Shown here piece after piece: positions 18,978 through 27,850 of a DNA stretch of 64,000 nucleotides. Origin of the DNA: JAOTZA01 sp965224065. GTDB taxonomy: Bacteria > Acidobacteriota > Thermoanaerobaculia > Multivoradales > JAHEKO01. The first letter of the stretch is position 1. Each line of letters opens with the position of its first letter. Under the pieces are notes generated by a model, which was given only the letters and a program-made list of their open reading frames with translations, was not told the origin of the DNA and ran no database searches. A program made the position numbers and the translations under genes. The stretch spans positions 3,286,001-3,350,000 of the forward strand of contig CBDCYF010000005.1 of assembly GCA_965224065.1 (NCBI GenBank), in the 5' to 3' direction.

Positions 18978-20113
18978 GCTTGGGGAAGGACCCGGCGCGC
19001 ACGGCCCGCCCAGGTGTGATGTTCGGCCACTTCTTTCCGGGCCGTCGACGCCAGCCGCCGGCTCAGATGTCCGTCTTCGAGCAACCGCCGGACGGCTCGT
19101 CGCCAGGAGGCGACGTCGTCGGGCGGCACCAGGAGTGCGTTGTGTCCGTCCTCCAGCACCTCTCTGAGAACGGGCAGATCGGACGACACGATGGGCTTGT
19201 CCGACGCCATGTACTCGAACATCTTCATCGGCGACATCCAGGCGCTGATATCCAGCTTGCCGCTGCTCACCTGGACTTGATCTTGATAGGGCATCAACAG
19301 GACGTCGAAGTGCCGATAGTAGCGTGGTAGTTGCGAGGGCCGGACAAAGCCATGGAGAATCAGATTTGCCGGGAGGCTGTGGGACCGGAGCCGTCGAAGT
19401 TCCCGATCGTTCCCTCCGACGATGTGGAAGGTGCAGTCTTCCATCGCCTTGGCCAGCTCGGCCATCAACTCGAAGCCGCGGCCCGAGTAGAGGCTCCCCA
19501 CATAGCCGATGTGGTGAGTGGCCGGGTCCACCAAGCGCTCGTCCGGAGGATCGCCCTCGGTCTCTTGCCACCCCGACAGGTCGGCGGCGTCGTGGGCCAC
19601 GAGCGTGTCGACGTGTTTTGGGAGCCGTCCGTAGCGCTCAAAGTCGGTCCGCAGGGCTTCCGAGATGAGAACAAGGCGCCGGAGGGCCCGTCTTTTGAAC
19701 AGGTATCCCAACAGGACGGCGTGCAACCGATTCTGCGGCAGTCCGTGGGTTTCGTACACCACCGGCAGACCGAGCGCCGCGGCGGTTACAGCCCCCGGAA
19801 GATAACGGCAATAGACCAGATCGGGCCGCTCGATTCTGGAAAGCCGTTTTTTGAAGAGCAGGCGGACAATTCCGGCCCAGTAGACGATCTCTCCTCCCCG
19901 TCTGGCAGGCCGCCGCAGTTTGACGATCTCGAACCGAGGCTCGACCCCGTAGTCGGCATAGTCGTCCGCCGGGCCGGTGTCCTCGTTCGAGCGTTTGGCC
20001 ACCAGGGTGACGTCGTGTCCCAGGCCCGCGAAGGCGTCCGCCATCTTCATCACATGGACGCTGTTGGCGCGCCGCGACGGCAGCCAGGAAAAAGACAGAT
20101 AGAGGATATTCAA
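18974..20113 (-). CDS. GT4-family glycosyltransferase
   Basis: About 379 residues, opening NILYLSFSWLPSRRANSVHVMKMA, the glycine-poor acceptor-site start of many GT4 enzymes. The donor domain has HIGYVGSLYSGRGFELMAEL, DVLLMPYQDQV, and SPMKMFEYMASDKPIVSSDLPVLREVL, which includes the E-x(7)-E equivalent. It adds a sugar to the growing repeat unit. The start appears to be TTG at 20113, whose last two bases and next A form the TGA of the preceding kinase-like gene, a sign of translational coupling. The long upstream open frame overlaps that kinase gene and is rejected. Confidence 0.85.
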   Translation of the reverse strand: MNILYLSFSWLPSRRANSVHVMKMADAFAGLGHDVTLVAKRSNEDTGPADDYADYGVEPRFEIVKLRRPARRGGEIVYWAGIVRLLFKKRLSRIERPDLVYCRYLPGAVTAAALGLPVVYETHGLPQNRLHAVLLGYLFKRRALRRLVLISEALRTDFERYGRLPKHVDTLVAHDAADLSGWQETEGDPPDERLVDPATHHIGYVGSLYSGRGFELMAELAKAMEDCTFHIVGGNDRELRRLRSHSLPANLILHGFVRPSQLPRYYRHFDVLLMPYQDQVQVSSGKLDISAWMSPMKMFEYMASDKPIVSSDLPVLREVLEDGHNALLVPPDDVASWRRAVRRLLEDGHLSRRLASTARKEVAEHHTWAGRARRVLPQA

Positions 20114-20838
20114 GTCCGTGTGCCCCCGCGGGCCCCCGCCGGGCCCGACCGCGCCGCACGCAACACGGTCTCGACAATCTGTCCGGCGTTGCGCTCGAGC
20201 GCATCGTCGAGGTCGTTGTCGAGCTTCTCGATCGCGATGCGCTCGGGAGCGAGCGGTCGCACGAGCTCGAGAACGCTGTCGAGGGCCCGCGCTGCCCGCG
20301 CGAGCGATTGCGGCCCGGCCTCGAGTTGCCTCTCCAGCCGGCTGGTCTGCCCCGGCCGGTCTGCGAGCCGGCGTGTGATCGTCGAGGGCTGTGCTTCGAC
20401 CACAAAGACCACGTCGGGCACCGGCATACGGGTCTGAATCGGCCGCCATCGGGTCGGGGGCAGACGAGAGTCCTTGCTCGAGAAGGCGATCGACCACAAT
20501 GCCTGAAGAACCCCGGCGTCGGTCAGCCGGACCTCGGGTTGAGGCTGTGCCCGCCGACGCTCGACCCTGGCACACCTCTTGAGCCACAGGGTGGTGACCC
20601 GGCCCAGATCGCCGGTAGAACGCTGGCCCGACGCCAGAATTGCCCGAGTGGACAGAAGTGCGTACAGTGGGTTCTGCAGCACATAGTGCGCGTAGAAGAT
20701 CGTTTTCCGCAGCGCGCTTCCGGTCGGAGATTCGATCGATCCGATGCCGACCCGGCCTTGGAGCCGGTCCCGCGCCGCCGCTACGAGCGTGGTCTTGCCA
20801 CTTCCGGGAAGGCCCAGCAGCTCGACGTCGATCGTCAT
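20110..20838 (-). CDS. P-loop kinase-like protein of unknown substrate
   Basis: A 242-residue protein that opens VELLGLPGSGKTTLVAAA, a canonical Walker A motif (GLPGSGKT), with a candidate Walker B-like strand at PDVVFVVEA near residue 145 and an arginine-rich lid region (RRLADRPGQTSRLERQL). The size and order fit small nucleotide or sugar kinases. Nothing visible identifies the substrate. Both ends overlap neighbours by four bases (methyltransferase upstream, GT4 downstream), so it belongs to the polysaccharide operon. It might phosphorylate a sugar, lipid or polyol. Confidence 0.6.
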   Translation of the reverse strand: MTIDVELLGLPGSGKTTLVAAARDRLQGRVGIGSIESPTGSALRKTIFYAHYVLQNPLYALLSTRAILASGQRSTGDLGRVTTLWLKRCARVERRRAQPQPEVRLTDAGVLQALWSIAFSSKDSRLPPTRWRPIQTRMPVPDVVFVVEAQPSTITRRLADRPGQTSRLERQLEAGPQSLARAARALDSVLELVRPLAPERIAIEKLDNDLDDALERNAGQIVETVLRAARSGPAGARGGTRT

Positions 20839-21596
20839 CGGGATCCGGCCCTCTGGCCGCTTGCGGGTCGCGAGCCGGCGCGGTTTTGCTTTTTATCGAG
20901 GACATAAATGCGCAGAGGCGTGAACCGCAGCGGCAGCCGGGTGTACGAGGATCCGTCGGGCAGATCGAGGATCCGTCGCACCCGCAGAGCGTTGGCGGCG
21001 AAGACGCGGTGTACTTCGTCGACCGGATGGATGAAGTAACCTCGCGGGGATCTTCCGGTGCCCGGGCGCTGCCGGATCGCGAGCGACATCCGGCGGGCAG
21101 CAGACCGGGGGTGGGCCAGAAATTCTCCCGCGGCCTTGGCGAGCCGTTTGAGCCGGCCGCACGGTGCCGAGACTCTTACTTCCAGAAGAAATCGGCCGCG
21201 CGCGACCCGGGCGAACTCGGCGATCACCGATGCCAGGACCGGCGGCGGAACGAGATTCAGAAAACGCGAGCTGAGGATGCAATCGACACTGGAATCGGGA
21301 AACGGAAGCCGTTCGGCCTCTCCCTGCACCAGCCCCGGCCGGCCCACCTGGGACAGCATGTCGAGCGAGATGTCGACGCCGTATCCGGTATGGCCCGAAC
21401 GGAGGTAGGCGTCCGTAAAGCGACCCGTACCGATCGGAACGTCCAGAACTCGGCTCCCCGCAGGGAGCTGCGCCAGTAGCCCTTCAAAGGCCTCCTGCTC
21501 GACGATCCACTTTTTCTGCCCCTTTCGCCGGACGAGATAGTCGGCGGCGTTGTCCGCCTTGTACAGGTCTCTTGCGGGGTAGCTGCTGCCGGCCAT
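20835..21596 (-). CDS. Class I SAM-dependent methyltransferase
   Basis: About 253 residues from ATG at 21596, 27 bases after the preceding gene, with a GAGGGG tract upstream. Motif I is SRVLDVPIGTGRFTDAYL; GVDISLDMLSQV carries the acidic residue that holds the SAM ribose; EAERLPFPDSSVDCILSSRFLN is motif II/III. The C-terminal half is basic. It probably methylates a sugar or another cluster intermediate. An open extension upstream overlaps the next gene and is not used. The 3' end overlaps the kinase gene by four bases. Confidence 0.8.
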   Translation of the reverse strand: MAGSSYPARDLYKADNAADYLVRRKGQKKWIVEQEAFEGLLAQLPAGSRVLDVPIGTGRFTDAYLRSGHTGYGVDISLDMLSQVGRPGLVQGEAERLPFPDSSVDCILSSRFLNLVPPPVLASVIAEFARVARGRFLLEVRVSAPCGRLKRLAKAAGEFLAHPRSAARRMSLAIRQRPGTGRSPRGYFIHPVDEVHRVFAANALRVRRILDLPDGSSYTRLPLRFTPLRIYVLDKKQNRAGSRPASGQRAGSR

Positions 21597-21622
21597 GGTG
21601 CTTGTCAAGCCCCTCTTCTGCG

Positions 21623-22294
21623 TTACCGCGCGGAGAGAAGGGACATCAGGCGCCGGCGAACCCGCCGCAAAAACGTGTCGCCGATCCAATCCCCGAGCCG
21701 TTCAACCGGCTCCCAGGCGGGAAACTTGCCTCGCCATTTCTCGGGAGCGCGGCTCGCCACCAGCAGCAGGTACACACCAGCCTTCGGTGCCGGGCTGGCG
21801 GCCTCGAAGACGACTTGGAGGCCGTTTTGCTCGAACAGGCGGCGTAGGGCCATCGGGGTGAACCGCCAGTAGTCTCCCCAGGACTCGTTGTAGTGAAGGT
21901 GCTGAGCAAACGGGACGACCACGATAACGGCGTCGCGAGTCATCCGGCAGAGATTGTCGATGGCCGTGCTCACATTCAGGATGTGCTCGAGGGTGGTGTG
22001 GTTGTAGACGACGTCAAACCGCCCGACCAGCTCGTCGGCGAGCGGCCCCTCGAGATCGATGGCGAAATCGGTCACCCCACCGTCGTCCTCGAGACCGCGC
22101 TCCCCGGCATGGTTGCTGACGTGGTAGCGATCGACCGAGATGAAATAGTCCCTGTAGCGACCTCCCTCCTTGTCACGGTCATCCCAGCCCGAGACGTTGA
22201 TGGCGTCCCCCGAGAACAGGGGCGCGATCTGCCTCAGGACCGAGTTCGACCACAGGCGCGGCAACCTGGACTGCCGATCGATCAGGAGCTTCAC
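21623..22294 (-). CDS. SAM methyltransferase-like protein
   Basis: About 223 residues from GTG at 22294, which overlaps the flippase stop as GTGA. The visible core is VVYNHTTLEHILNVSTAIDNLCRMT followed by AVIVVVPFAQHLHYNESWGDYWRFTPMALRRLF, a pattern of Methyltransf_11-like proteins from glycan clusters where W-R-[FY]-T-P precedes the last helix. The glycine-rich motif I is not obvious, so SAM binding may be degenerate or non-standard. It probably acts on the polysaccharide or its precursor; activity is uncertain. Confidence 0.6.
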   Translation of the reverse strand: MKLLIDRQSRLPRLWSNSVLRQIAPLFSGDAINVSGWDDRDKEGGRYRDYFISVDRYHVSNHAGERGLEDDGGVTDFAIDLEGPLADELVGRFDVVYNHTTLEHILNVSTAIDNLCRMTRDAVIVVVPFAQHLHYNESWGDYWRFTPMALRRLFEQNGLQVVFEAASPAPKAGVYLLLVASRAPEKWRGKFPAWEPVERLGDWIGDTFLRRVRRRLMSLLSAR

Positions 22295-23760
22295 GGGTAG
22301 TTCCGCCGAATCAGAAGGCGTATCAACTCTTGCTGTTTTTTGCCAAACGTCGTGACCGAGGCAACCCAATAGAACAGGCCGTAGACCCCGGCCAGAGCCG
22401 CTGCGGCGCCCGCCAGAGTCGCGATCTGGGGAACCCCCGAGGCCCTCGTAAAAAGTGTCCAAGGGCCCAGGATTGCAATGATAGCCCCGGTATAGACAGC
22501 CGCGGGCGTCAGCGATCGGGCGAGCTCGCGCCAGGTCAAGCCGGTCAGGCTCAGGCAGAGTCCGGTCATCAGCAGCAGGTGCGCTGCGCCGGCTCCGAGA
22601 ACGGCGACTGCGACGCCGGGCAGCCCCCACCGGTGTCCCAGCCAGGCGCCGGCGAGGATCATCAGGGCGTACAGCGCGTAGAGGTTTGCCAGCCGGTACA
22701 CGGCGCCCATCGCGCTGGCGAGAGCGGCGCAGATCTTGTGGGCGGAACGGACAAACAACCCGATGGCGAGAATCTGAAAGGGTACGATCGCGGCTGTCCA
22801 GCCCGCTCCGAGCAGAACGTCGATCAGCTCCGGTCCGATGAACACCAGCGCCGCGGCGAGGGGCAGGGTCGCGAGTGCCAGCATCGCCAAGGTGCGCTGG
22901 AACGCCGAAGCCACCTTTCCTTTGTCTTGCTGGACCTGGGCCAGGGTGGGGAACAAGACCCGCCCCAGGGCCCGAGCCAGGAGGTTGACCGGCGCTGCTG
23001 CCAAGGCATAGGCGCGGGTGTAGAAGCCGAGCGCTTCGCCCCCCAGCCAGCGCCCCACGACCAGGTTGTCACCCTGCAGGGAAAAAAAGGCCCCTACCCT
23101 CGTCAGAGCAAACCCTCCGGTGAGCCGCATCAGTCGACGCAACGAATCGCGGTCGAGCAGCGGCTTCTTCTCGTGCGGCTGAAAGGCGAGAAAGAGCACC
23201 GTTCGCAATGCGGTATGGGTCAGCGTGCCGGTGACGAGCGCCCAGACTCCCAGCCCGGCAACGGCCAGGACGAGGCTGACGACCGCATAACCGACGGCGA
23301 AGGCGGCTGTCTCGACGATCGCGATGCGACGAAAGCGCAGCTCCCGCTCCATCATGGCGGTGGCGACGACCGCAAGGGCGTTGAGCGGCAGGAGCGCGGT
23401 GAGCCACCGGACCACGGGCGCCAGATCCGGCATGCGGAAAAAGGCCGCGACGGTCGGGGCGCCAAACCAGAGAGGTAGGGTGACGACGGCGGCCAGGATC
23501 AACGACAAGGTAAACCCCGTGCGACGGATCTTGGGATCGGTCTCCTCGAGCTGGACGAGTGCCGAGCCAACCCCCAGCTTGGCGAGAAGCTCTGAGAAGC
23601 TGATAACCAGCAAACCCGCCCCCAGGAGACCGAAGTCGCGAGGCACCAGCAGCCGTGCGAGAAAAATGACCACCAGGATGCGCAGGGCGGACATCAGCCC
23701 GGTCCCGGTGAACAGCCAGACAAAGGCCCTGACCGCTTTTTTTGTCTGACCGGAGGGCAT
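22291..23760 (-). CDS. Wzx-type polysaccharide flippase (MOP/RfbX family)
   Basis: A 489-residue protein from ATG at 23760 with about 12-14 hydrophobic helices. The N-terminus (VWLFTGTGLMSALRILVVIFLARLLVPRDFGLLG) and the ALGFYTRAYALAAAPVNLLARALGRVLFPTLAQV segment are characteristic of polysaccharide-export MOP flippases. It moves undecaprenyl-linked repeat units across the inner membrane. The gene sits between the HAD phosphatase and the methyltransferase genes, overlapping the latter by four bases. With the Wzy-like and Wzz/Wzc-like proteins it completes a Wzx/Wzy-dependent pathway. Confidence 0.93.
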   Translation of the reverse strand: MPSGQTKKAVRAFVWLFTGTGLMSALRILVVIFLARLLVPRDFGLLGAGLLVISFSELLAKLGVGSALVQLEETDPKIRRTGFTLSLILAAVVTLPLWFGAPTVAAFFRMPDLAPVVRWLTALLPLNALAVVATAMMERELRFRRIAIVETAAFAVGYAVVSLVLAVAGLGVWALVTGTLTHTALRTVLFLAFQPHEKKPLLDRDSLRRLMRLTGGFALTRVGAFFSLQGDNLVVGRWLGGEALGFYTRAYALAAAPVNLLARALGRVLFPTLAQVQQDKGKVASAFQRTLAMLALATLPLAAALVFIGPELIDVLLGAGWTAAIVPFQILAIGLFVRSAHKICAALASAMGAVYRLANLYALYALMILAGAWLGHRWGLPGVAVAVLGAGAAHLLLMTGLCLSLTGLTWRELARSLTPAAVYTGAIIAILGPWTLFTRASGVPQIATLAGAAAALAGVYGLFYWVASVTTFGKKQQELIRLLIRRNYP

Positions 23761-23765
23761 CCAGG

Positions 23766-24446
23766 CTAGAGCCCAAGCAGAGCGGGCAGCGTGGACAGAT
23801 CGGGGAGACAGGCGACGGGATAGCTCGACCAATCCTGCTGGCTCCCCGGGGACGAGCGGGCGATAAACCGGACGCCGGTCGCCTCGGCGGCGCGATAGTC
23901 GGTGATGCCGTCTCCTACCATCAAGAGCTCCGATGCGACGAGGCCGAGGTCGGCCAGAACCTGCTGGATTGCCTCGGTTTTTGGGGTCGGCGCGCCCCAC
24001 ACTCTCTCGAAGTAGGTCGCCAGGTTGCGGCCCGTGAGGATCTGTTCGAGCTCTTGTTGGGGGGTTGCCGAAGCGACAAAAGCGGGCATCTTGCCGCGCA
24101 TCGCTTCCAGCGCCTCGCGCGCGCCCGCGGTCATGGGGCAAGCGAGCGCGGCGTCGAGAACGAGGGCGGAGTACTCGGCTCCCAGCCGTTCCGACTCGCC
24201 GCTCGAAAGCGGGCGTCCCAGAAGCTCCCGGTAGATCCAGGCGAACTTCTCGAATCGCGATTGTCCCAGGTGCTCGAGGTGATGGTGGCGGATGGCTTCC
24301 AGATGCTCCGGATAGTCGCCGAACAATTCGAGAAAGGCCCGGGTCTTGATCTCGGTGGACTCGATGATGACGCCGTCAAAATCAAAGACGACCGAGGCCA
24401 CCCCCGAAAACGTCCCAAGCGAAAGCGTCCCGAACGCCGCCGGCAT
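23766..24446 (-). CDS. HAD-superfamily phosphatase
   Basis: A 226-residue protein. It has the catalytic VVFDFDGVIIES near residue 20 (nucleophile and acid/base aspartates), the motif II threonine/serine region in AFVASATPQQELEQIL, the motif III lysine in GAPTPKTEAI, and the metal-binding MVGDGITDYRAA. The helical cap domain lies between motifs I and II, as in phosphoglycolate phosphatase-like enzymes. The ATG at 24446 overlaps the TAA of the CMP-sugar synthetase by one base. That pairing suggests it dephosphorylates the sugar acid that the synthetase then activates. Confidence 0.88.
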   Translation of the reverse strand: MPAAFGTLSLGTFSGVASVVFDFDGVIIESTEIKTRAFLELFGDYPEHLEAIRHHHLEHLGQSRFEKFAWIYRELLGRPLSSGESERLGAEYSALVLDAALACPMTAGAREALEAMRGKMPAFVASATPQQELEQILTGRNLATYFERVWGAPTPKTEAIQQVLADLGLVASELLMVGDGITDYRAAEATGVRFIARSSPGSQQDWSSYPVACLPDLSTLPALLGL

Positions 24447-25162
24447 TAGAGAGACTTGACGCTGGGCAAAGCGTCGAGCCACCACTCGGCGATCCGGAGA
24501 TCGAGCGTCGTGTGGATGTCCCGTCCCGTCACCCAATTCCGCACGATGGGATGGCATCGTCGTCCCATCCACCACCAGGGGTTGGGTCCGTCGCGGCGCT
24601 GGACGCATTCCTTGCGAAAGGCCCAAACCCCCTGATCGTAGTAGTACGCCGGTGGATACGATTGGCGCTCGGTGGATACGTCGCGCTCGCCGCCGTAGGG
24701 CCGCAGCAGCCCGTCTTCGATCTCGAGGGCGCGCAGCGGGTGGTCGTCCGCTGCTTCCCAGACCGTCATCACCGAGTCGAGATCGGATCGGTTCTCGAGT
24801 GTCTCGAGGCATTGGTCGAGAAGCGGCCCGTCGATCATGACCGTGTTTCCCAGCAGGAGCACGATGTTCTCCAGGTTCTCGCGGCGGGCGTCCACCCATT
24901 CGACGGCATGGCGGATCACGTCGCCGTGGTTGACGCTGTCGCCCGCCAGCTCGACGGGCCGTCGAATGACCCCGACACCCAGCGATGAGCACGCCTCGGC
25001 GATCGCCTCGCCGTCGGTCGATACAAAGACCTCATCGACTCGACGGGACTCGAGCGCGGCTCGGCAGGGATAGCTCACCAGCGGTTCCCCCGCCACCGGG
25101 TGAACGTTTTTGTCCGCGATCGACTTGCTGCCGGCACGGGCGGTGATGATGGCCGCGTTCAT
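24446..25162 (-). CDS. CMP-sugar (acylneuraminate-like) cytidylyltransferase
   Basis: A 238-residue protein opening IITARAGSKSIADKNVHPVAGEPLVSY, the nucleotide-binding signature of NeuA/KdsB-like enzymes (normally ARGGSKxxxxKN; here the second position is A). It continues with VFVSTDGEAIAEACSSLGV and a C-terminal WWMGRRCHPIVRN. The family couples CTP to an alpha-keto acid sugar, giving the CMP donor. ATG at 25162 overlaps the GT4 stop. No NeuB-type synthase or NeuC epimerase is in the window, so the actual sugar is open. The adjoining HAD phosphatase fits this activation step. Confidence 0.87.
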   Translation of the reverse strand: MNAAIITARAGSKSIADKNVHPVAGEPLVSYPCRAALESRRVDEVFVSTDGEAIAEACSSLGVGVIRRPVELAGDSVNHGDVIRHAVEWVDARRENLENIVLLLGNTVMIDGPLLDQCLETLENRSDLDSVMTVWEAADDHPLRALEIEDGLLRPYGGERDVSTERQSYPPAYYYDQGVWAFRKECVQRRDGPNPWWWMGRRCHPIVRNWVTGRDIHTTLDLRIAEWWLDALPSVKSL

Positions 25163-26301
25163 CTGCTCTCGATTCCCGGATTCTCGATGACAAGGTCGGG
25201 CGAATCGTGGCCAAGTAGTACTTGCTCGTATCGCCGCACCACCGGCTCGACCCGAAATCGCTGTGCCGATCGCCGGGCGCGAGCACCCAAGCGGTGGCGT
25301 ATTTCGGCGTCCTTCAGAAATTGCATGATACTGGAGGCCAGGGCGTCGACATCGCCGACCGGAACCAGCTTGCCGTCGACTCCATCTTCGATGATCTCGG
25401 CGGGCCCGGAGGGGCAGTCGGTGGCGACAACCGCCGCGCCGTTGGCCATCGCCTGGATCAGAGAGCCCGGAAGCCCTTCGTGAAGTGATGACAGCGTGTA
25501 GACCTGGGCGCGAGCCATGTAGCGAAACGGATTCGGGTCGAAGCCCGGCAGCGAGACGTCGCCCTCGAGCTTCAGGGCGGCCACCTGTTTTTCGAGCTCG
25601 GGGCGCAACGGCCCCTCGCCCAGAATGACCAGCTTGGAGGCGTATCGTTTCCGCGCCTCGGCAAACGCGCGCAGCAGCGTCGGGTAGTCCTTCTGCGGGA
25701 CCAGCCGTCCAACGGCCAGAACCACGGGGACCGAGCCGTCGAACCATGGATGCTCGAGTGGGGCCGCGGCGCGCTCCGCCAGATCGTCGGCGACGATCGG
25801 GTTGAACAGCACGGACACGCGCTCCGGGGGCAGCCGCAGTTTGCGCACCAGGTCGTTTTTGACCCCCTCGGAGACGGCGATCAAGCCGTCCGCACCCGAA
25901 TAGAGCCTCCGCTTGAGCAACGTGAGCAGCCGTCTCTTGGCGGTAAGACGCGTGTGGTCGAGCATGTTGCGCTCGGAGATGACAAACCGGGGCCGTGTGC
26001 GAGCGAGCTTCAGGGCCAGTGCCGTCGGCACGCTCATGGCGCCCATCGAGAAGACGATCTCGGGGCGCTCGCGCCGCAGAACACTCGCCAGGGGCGGGAT
26101 GACCCGCCACAGGCTCCCGGCGTCGAGGTCGAAGATCGGAACATCGGCCGGCACCGCGTCCCGGAATTCGCCGTCCGGTCTCATCATGACGAGCGCCGGC
26201 GAGAACAAGTCGCGGTTCAGCTCTTTCAGAAGCCGCACCAGGACTCTCTCAGCACCTCCTTGACCGAGCGCGGTATGCGGGATGAGGAGCCTTGCGGGCA
26301 C
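25159..26301 (-). CDS. GT4-family glycosyltransferase
   Basis: A 380-residue GT-B enzyme with the acceptor-side LGQGGAERVLVRLLKEL and the donor domain VVLAVGRLVPQKDYPTLLRAFA, then VYTLSSLHEGLPGSLIQAMANGAAVVATDCPSGPAEI, which contains the E-x(7)-E-like motif with glutamine at the second site. GPAEII is typical of N-acetylgalactosamine/GlcNAc transferases of this group. It elongates the repeat unit at the inner membrane. It is six bases from the methyltransferase gene upstream and overlaps the cytidylyltransferase by four. Confidence 0.9.
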   Translation of the reverse strand: MPARLLIPHTALGQGGAERVLVRLLKELNRDLFSPALVMMRPDGEFRDAVPADVPIFDLDAGSLWRVIPPLASVLRRERPEIVFSMGAMSVPTALALKLARTRPRFVISERNMLDHTRLTAKRRLLTLLKRRLYSGADGLIAVSEGVKNDLVRKLRLPPERVSVLFNPIVADDLAERAAAPLEHPWFDGSVPVVLAVGRLVPQKDYPTLLRAFAEARKRYASKLVILGEGPLRPELEKQVAALKLEGDVSLPGFDPNPFRYMARAQVYTLSSLHEGLPGSLIQAMANGAAVVATDCPSGPAEIIEDGVDGKLVPVGDVDALASSIMQFLKDAEIRHRLGARARRSAQRFRVEPVVRRYEQVLLGHDSPDLVIENPGIESR

Positions 26302-26306
26302 GGTCT

Positions 26307-26948
26307 TCAGGACGCCGTGACAACGCCCATCCCGAACTCGATGCGGGAGTCGATCCGTTGCTCCTCGACAAAGGACTCATAGGCTTTGCGCGCCTGCCAG
26401 TCACTGCCCTTGTCGCAGTCGTCTACCAGGATGACGCCGCCGGTGGCGAGTCGCGGGTAGGTCTTACGGAGAGCCGCAAGCACGGGGTCGTGAAGATCGA
26501 CGTCGATCAGACAGAGCGAGATCGGATCCGGAAGGACGCTCGGTTCCAGATCCACGATGTCGCCCGGAACGAGCTCGACGTCCGCGGCTCCGTGGAGCGA
26601 GAGGACCCGGCGAGCCAGCGACGGGCTGTTGGCCGAGAACGACCGCCGCCGCCGCGGGCTGTTGCCGAGCTCGAGATCCGTTTCGAATTGTTCGCGGACA
26701 AAACCCGAAAAAGTGTCGACGCAGACGTAGCGTTTGTCGCATTGGATTTGGTGCAGCATCTCGCGGGCCAGGGCGGCAGTGCCGCCGACGTTGCAGCCGA
26801 TCTCGAGGACCGCGCCTTCGATCCGGCGGGTTTTGTAAAGCCAGTCGAGGTAGAAATACTGCCGGTGTGGCTCCAGCCCGACCGGACGGTGGCGATAGAG
26901 GAGGGGGGCCAGGATCTGCTTTACGAGAAGAGAGGCCCGACGCTTCAC
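26307..26948 (-). CDS. TylF/macrocin-like O-methyltransferase
   Basis: A 213-residue protein with VLEIGCNVGGTAALAREML (motif I), YVCVDTFSGFV, and the metal-binding pair region LCLIDVDLHDPVLAALRKTYPRLATGGVILVDDC, characteristic of the TylF/MycE family of metal-dependent sugar O-methyltransferases. The D-V-D-x-H-D and D-D-C motifs provide the Mg2+ ligands. It probably methylates a hydroxyl of a sugar in the polysaccharide. It overlaps the epimerase gene by four bases upstream and is followed six bases later by GT4. Confidence 0.83.
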   Translation of the reverse strand: MKRRASLLVKQILAPLLYRHRPVGLEPHRQYFYLDWLYKTRRIEGAVLEIGCNVGGTAALAREMLHQIQCDKRYVCVDTFSGFVREQFETDLELGNSPRRRRSFSANSPSLARRVLSLHGAADVELVPGDIVDLEPSVLPDPISLCLIDVDLHDPVLAALRKTYPRLATGGVILVDDCDKGSDWQARKAYESFVEEQRIDSRIEFGMGVVTAS

Positions 26949-27850
26949 AGCGACGAGCCCTCTTGGCTCGGCCGCCCCCCGCCATCGTGCAGCTCGTCGA
27001 GGAGCTGCAAAATACCCTGTCCCATATCGACAAAGGGCCGCGCCGTCAGCTTGCGTCCGATCCGCGGCGTAAAGGTATAGGGAGTCACCCGGTAGTGAGG
27101 GTCTCCCTCCGCTTCCGGCGCCTCATACGTGACCGCCAGCTCCCGGCCCAGGATCTCCGAGAACATGGTGAAGAGGTCCCGAAGACGAGTTGGGTGGGAC
27201 CCCGTGAGTACGAGGTGGCTGTTGGCGTAGGCCGGCTCGAGCGCCTCGACGCTCAGGCGGGCCGCATCCTCGACGTGCAGATATTCCCGGGTGTCGTCGG
27301 GATGCCCGACGGCTTGGACCCGGCCGTCCCCGGCGGCCTGCTTGAGCAACCGGTAGACACCGTTTGATTCGTCCGAACGCGGCCCGTAGAGGCTGCCATA
27401 GCGGAGGATGGTGTACTCGAGACCATACTGCCGCTCGAACTCCTCGATATAGGCCTCGCAGGCCTGTTTGCTGCACCGGTAGAAGCCGCCGGCGCGGCTG
27501 TAGACATAGACGGTCGAGGCAAACAGAAAACGGTGTGCACCGGCTCGATGCGCGGCTTGCAGCGCGTTGATGGTCCCCAGAATGTTGGCCTCGGCGGTCT
27601 CGGTGGGGCGGGTGCGCGCCTCCTCGAGGTCGGCCAGAGCCGCGAAGTGGAAGACGGCGCTGCACCCGGCCGCCGCCGCTGCCAGGGTCTCTTGGTCGCG
27701 CACGTCACCCACCACCATGTGTTGCCCGGGTCGCAGATACGGAGACGGCTCGCGATCGAACACCGTGACCTCGAACCTCTTGTTCGCCAGGGCGTCGGCG
27801 AGAAAACTCCCCAGGAAACCGGATCCGCCGGTGACCAGAACTCGGGTCAA
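26945..27850 (-). CDS. NAD-dependent epimerase/dehydratase (extended SDR)
   Basis: A 301-residue SDR with VLVTGGSGFLGSFLADAL at the N-terminus, FASTVYVYSRAGGFYRCSKQACEAY carrying the catalytic serine/tyrosine/lysine (the Y-x-x-x-K appears as YRCSK), and ILRYGSLYGPRSDESNG. It acts on a nucleotide sugar; the exact reaction (epimerase, dehydratase or reductase) cannot be assigned. Both neighbours overlap by four bases. The location beside the hydroxyacid dehydrogenase suggests they contribute to the same unusual sugar. Confidence 0.82.
   Translation of the reverse strand: MTRVLVTGGSGFLGSFLADALANKRFEVTVFDREPSPYLRPGQHMVVGDVRDQETLAAAAAGCSAVFHFAALADLEEARTRPTETAEANILGTINALQAAHRAGAHRFLFASTVYVYSRAGGFYRCSKQACEAYIEEFERQYGLEYTILRYGSLYGPRSDESNGVYRLLKQAAGDGRVQAVGHPDDTREYLHVEDAARLSVEALEPAYANSHLVLTGSHPTRLRDLFTMFSEILGRELAVTYEAPEAEGDPHYRVTPYTFTPRIGRKLTARPFVDMGQGILQLLDELHDGGGRPSQEGSSL

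Noticed and set aside
19000..20905. Upstream extensions of the GT4, GT-B and other minus-strand genes (several hundred codons open)
   Set aside because: They overlap well-defined neighbouring genes; start sites at TTGA/ATGA junctions match domain starts.
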